Of a stretch of DNA of 64,000 nucleotides, positions 63,552 through 64,000 are shown in pieces. The translations under genes and the position numbers were made by a program. Origin of the DNA: Hyunsoonleella jejuensis. GTDB taxonomy: Bacteria > Bacteroidota > Bacteroidia > Flavobacteriales > Flavobacteriaceae. Location: contig NZ_FOFN01000002.1 in the NCBI RefSeq assembly GCF_900111025.1, positions 558,001 to 622,000 of the forward strand, read 5' to 3'. Each line of letters begins with the position of its first letter. The first letter of the stretch is position 1. The notes under the pieces were generated by a model. That model saw nothing but the letters and a program-made list of their open reading frames with translations, made no database searches and was not told the DNA's origin.

Positions 63552-63890
63552 ATGGGTTATAAAATAAAAAGTCGCATTTGGATTGAATCGGAAGACAATG
63601 TGCTTCTTGGTGAAGGTCGTGTGCATTTGCTTAAAGCTATTGACGACACCGGATCGCTTTCTAAGGCTGCAAAATCTTTAAATATCTCGTATAAAAAAGC
63701 GTGGCAATTATTGGATTCGGTGAACAAATCGGCTAAAAAACCAGTAACTATTAATAGTATTGGTGGCAAAGGAGGTGGTGGTGCGGAACTTACAGAATAT
63801 GGAAAATCCTTGATAAACGCATTTGATGAAATTAATAAAAATTGTTGGGCGTTTTTGGATAAAGAATTAGCGAAAATTGAACGATTATAA
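63552..63890 (+). CDS. ModE-type winged-helix regulator without MOP domains
   Basis: A 112-residue protein matching only the N-terminal DNA-binding part of ModE: GRVHLLKAIDDTGSLSKAAKSLNISYKKAWQLLDSVN, then NSIGGKGGGGAELTEYGKSL. The molybdate-binding MOP domains are absent, as in other short ModE proteins, so sensing must use another partner or route. It is co-transcribed with moeA, whose promoter carries a ModE-like operator. Confidence 0.9.
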   Translation: MGYKIKSRIWIESEDNVLLGEGRVHLLKAIDDTGSLSKAAKSLNISYKKAWQLLDSVNKSAKKPVTINSIGGKGGGGAELTEYGKSLINAFDEINKNCWAFLDKELAKIERL

Positions 63891-63967
63891 AAATGCCTAA
63901 AGTTATAAATACTTAAAGTACTTCAAGTTGAGAGTAAAGGCATCTTAAGAAAAATTTGAAACAAAGT

Positions 63968-64000
63968 ATGACCAACAAAGATTTTGCAAAACAATTGGAA
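63968..64000 (+). CDS. Start of an unidentified gene (cut by window edge)
   Basis: An ATG at 63968 opens a frame with residues MTNKDFAKQLE before the window ends. It follows the ModE-like gene by 77 bp and may belong to the same molybdenum or nitrate locus. It is too short to identify. Confidence 0.35.
   Translation, partial: MTNKDFAKQLE

Noticed and set aside
63899-63925. Third TAAGTA-N4-TACTTA-type site before the last gene
   Set aside because: Only the TACTTA half is present. The left arm does not match at the right spacing.
1-64000. CRISPR array, tRNA, rRNA or transposase genes
   Set aside because: No regularly spaced repeats, cloverleaf with TTCGA-type arm, rRNA-like conserved stretch or transposase frame was seen. 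TTCGAG in 56174-56275 belongs to an inverted-repeat element.

Overview
The window is a stretch of AT-rich chromosome from a member of the Bacteroidota, most likely a marine-type Flavobacteriaceae. The evidence is the gene families (MtaB, type B L31, DUF4199, DUF2891, YtxJ, tricorn-like S41 peptidase, carboxypeptidase-regulatory-domain proteins), the TAnnTTTG promoter -7 elements, the lack of strong Shine-Dalgarno sites, and GC-rich intergenic repeats of flavobacterial type. No rRNA, tRNA, CRISPR array or complete insertion sequence was found.

Region 1 (1-24.7 kb) is mostly housekeeping: cardiolipin synthase (cut by the window edge), a lytic transglycosylase, tRNA modification (mtaB), an oligopeptide-type binding lipoprotein, a GlmU-like nucleotidyltransferase, ribosomal protein L31, a polyprenyl-phosphate-type glycosyltransferase, a phosphohexomutase, an MsbA-like exporter, an ECF sigma factor with two partner genes, RsmB- and RluA-type rRNA modification enzymes, the bacillithiol-linked YtxJ, and ClpB.

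Region 2 (25-38 kb) holds two deoC paralogues, a 5-oxoprolinase operon (pxpA, pxpB, pxpC) led by an NRAMP-fold transporter that lacks the metal ligands, a tricorn-like protease, a YifB/ComM ATPase, and a transglutaminase plus regulatory-domain gene pair.

Region 3 (38.2-50.7 kb) is the most striking part. It is a dedicated sulfur-compound respiration or oxidation island. A 12-haem cytochrome c is divergent from a Tat-exported molybdopterin enzyme, a four-cluster ferredoxin and an NrfD-type membrane subunit. These are followed by two half-size YeeE/YedE (thiosulfate-transporter-like) proteins, two membrane-anchored rhodaneses that lack the catalytic Cys but end in Lys-rich tails with a terminal GGC, two exported tandem rhodaneses, a porin and a Crp/Fnr regulator. 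The two control regions carry matching Crp/Fnr-type palindromes. A decayed copy of the transglutaminase/regulatory-domain pair that flanks the island on the left lies at its right edge in the same orientation, so the island is bracketed by direct repeats.

Region 4 (51.5-64 kb) is nitrate and molybdenum metabolism. It holds a porin, two ABC ATPases, a permease and a binding lipoprotein of the NrtABCD type, then an FNR-type regulator with the complete set of cluster cysteines, moeA behind a ModE-like operator, and a MOP-less ModE protein. A tandem DUF262-HNH gene, a probable anti-phage nuclease, sits between the transporter operon and the regulator, flanked by mosaic repeats and a 12-bp direct repeat. 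Molybdenum links regions 3 and 4: the sulfur enzyme and the expected nitrate reductase (not in the window) both need the cofactor.
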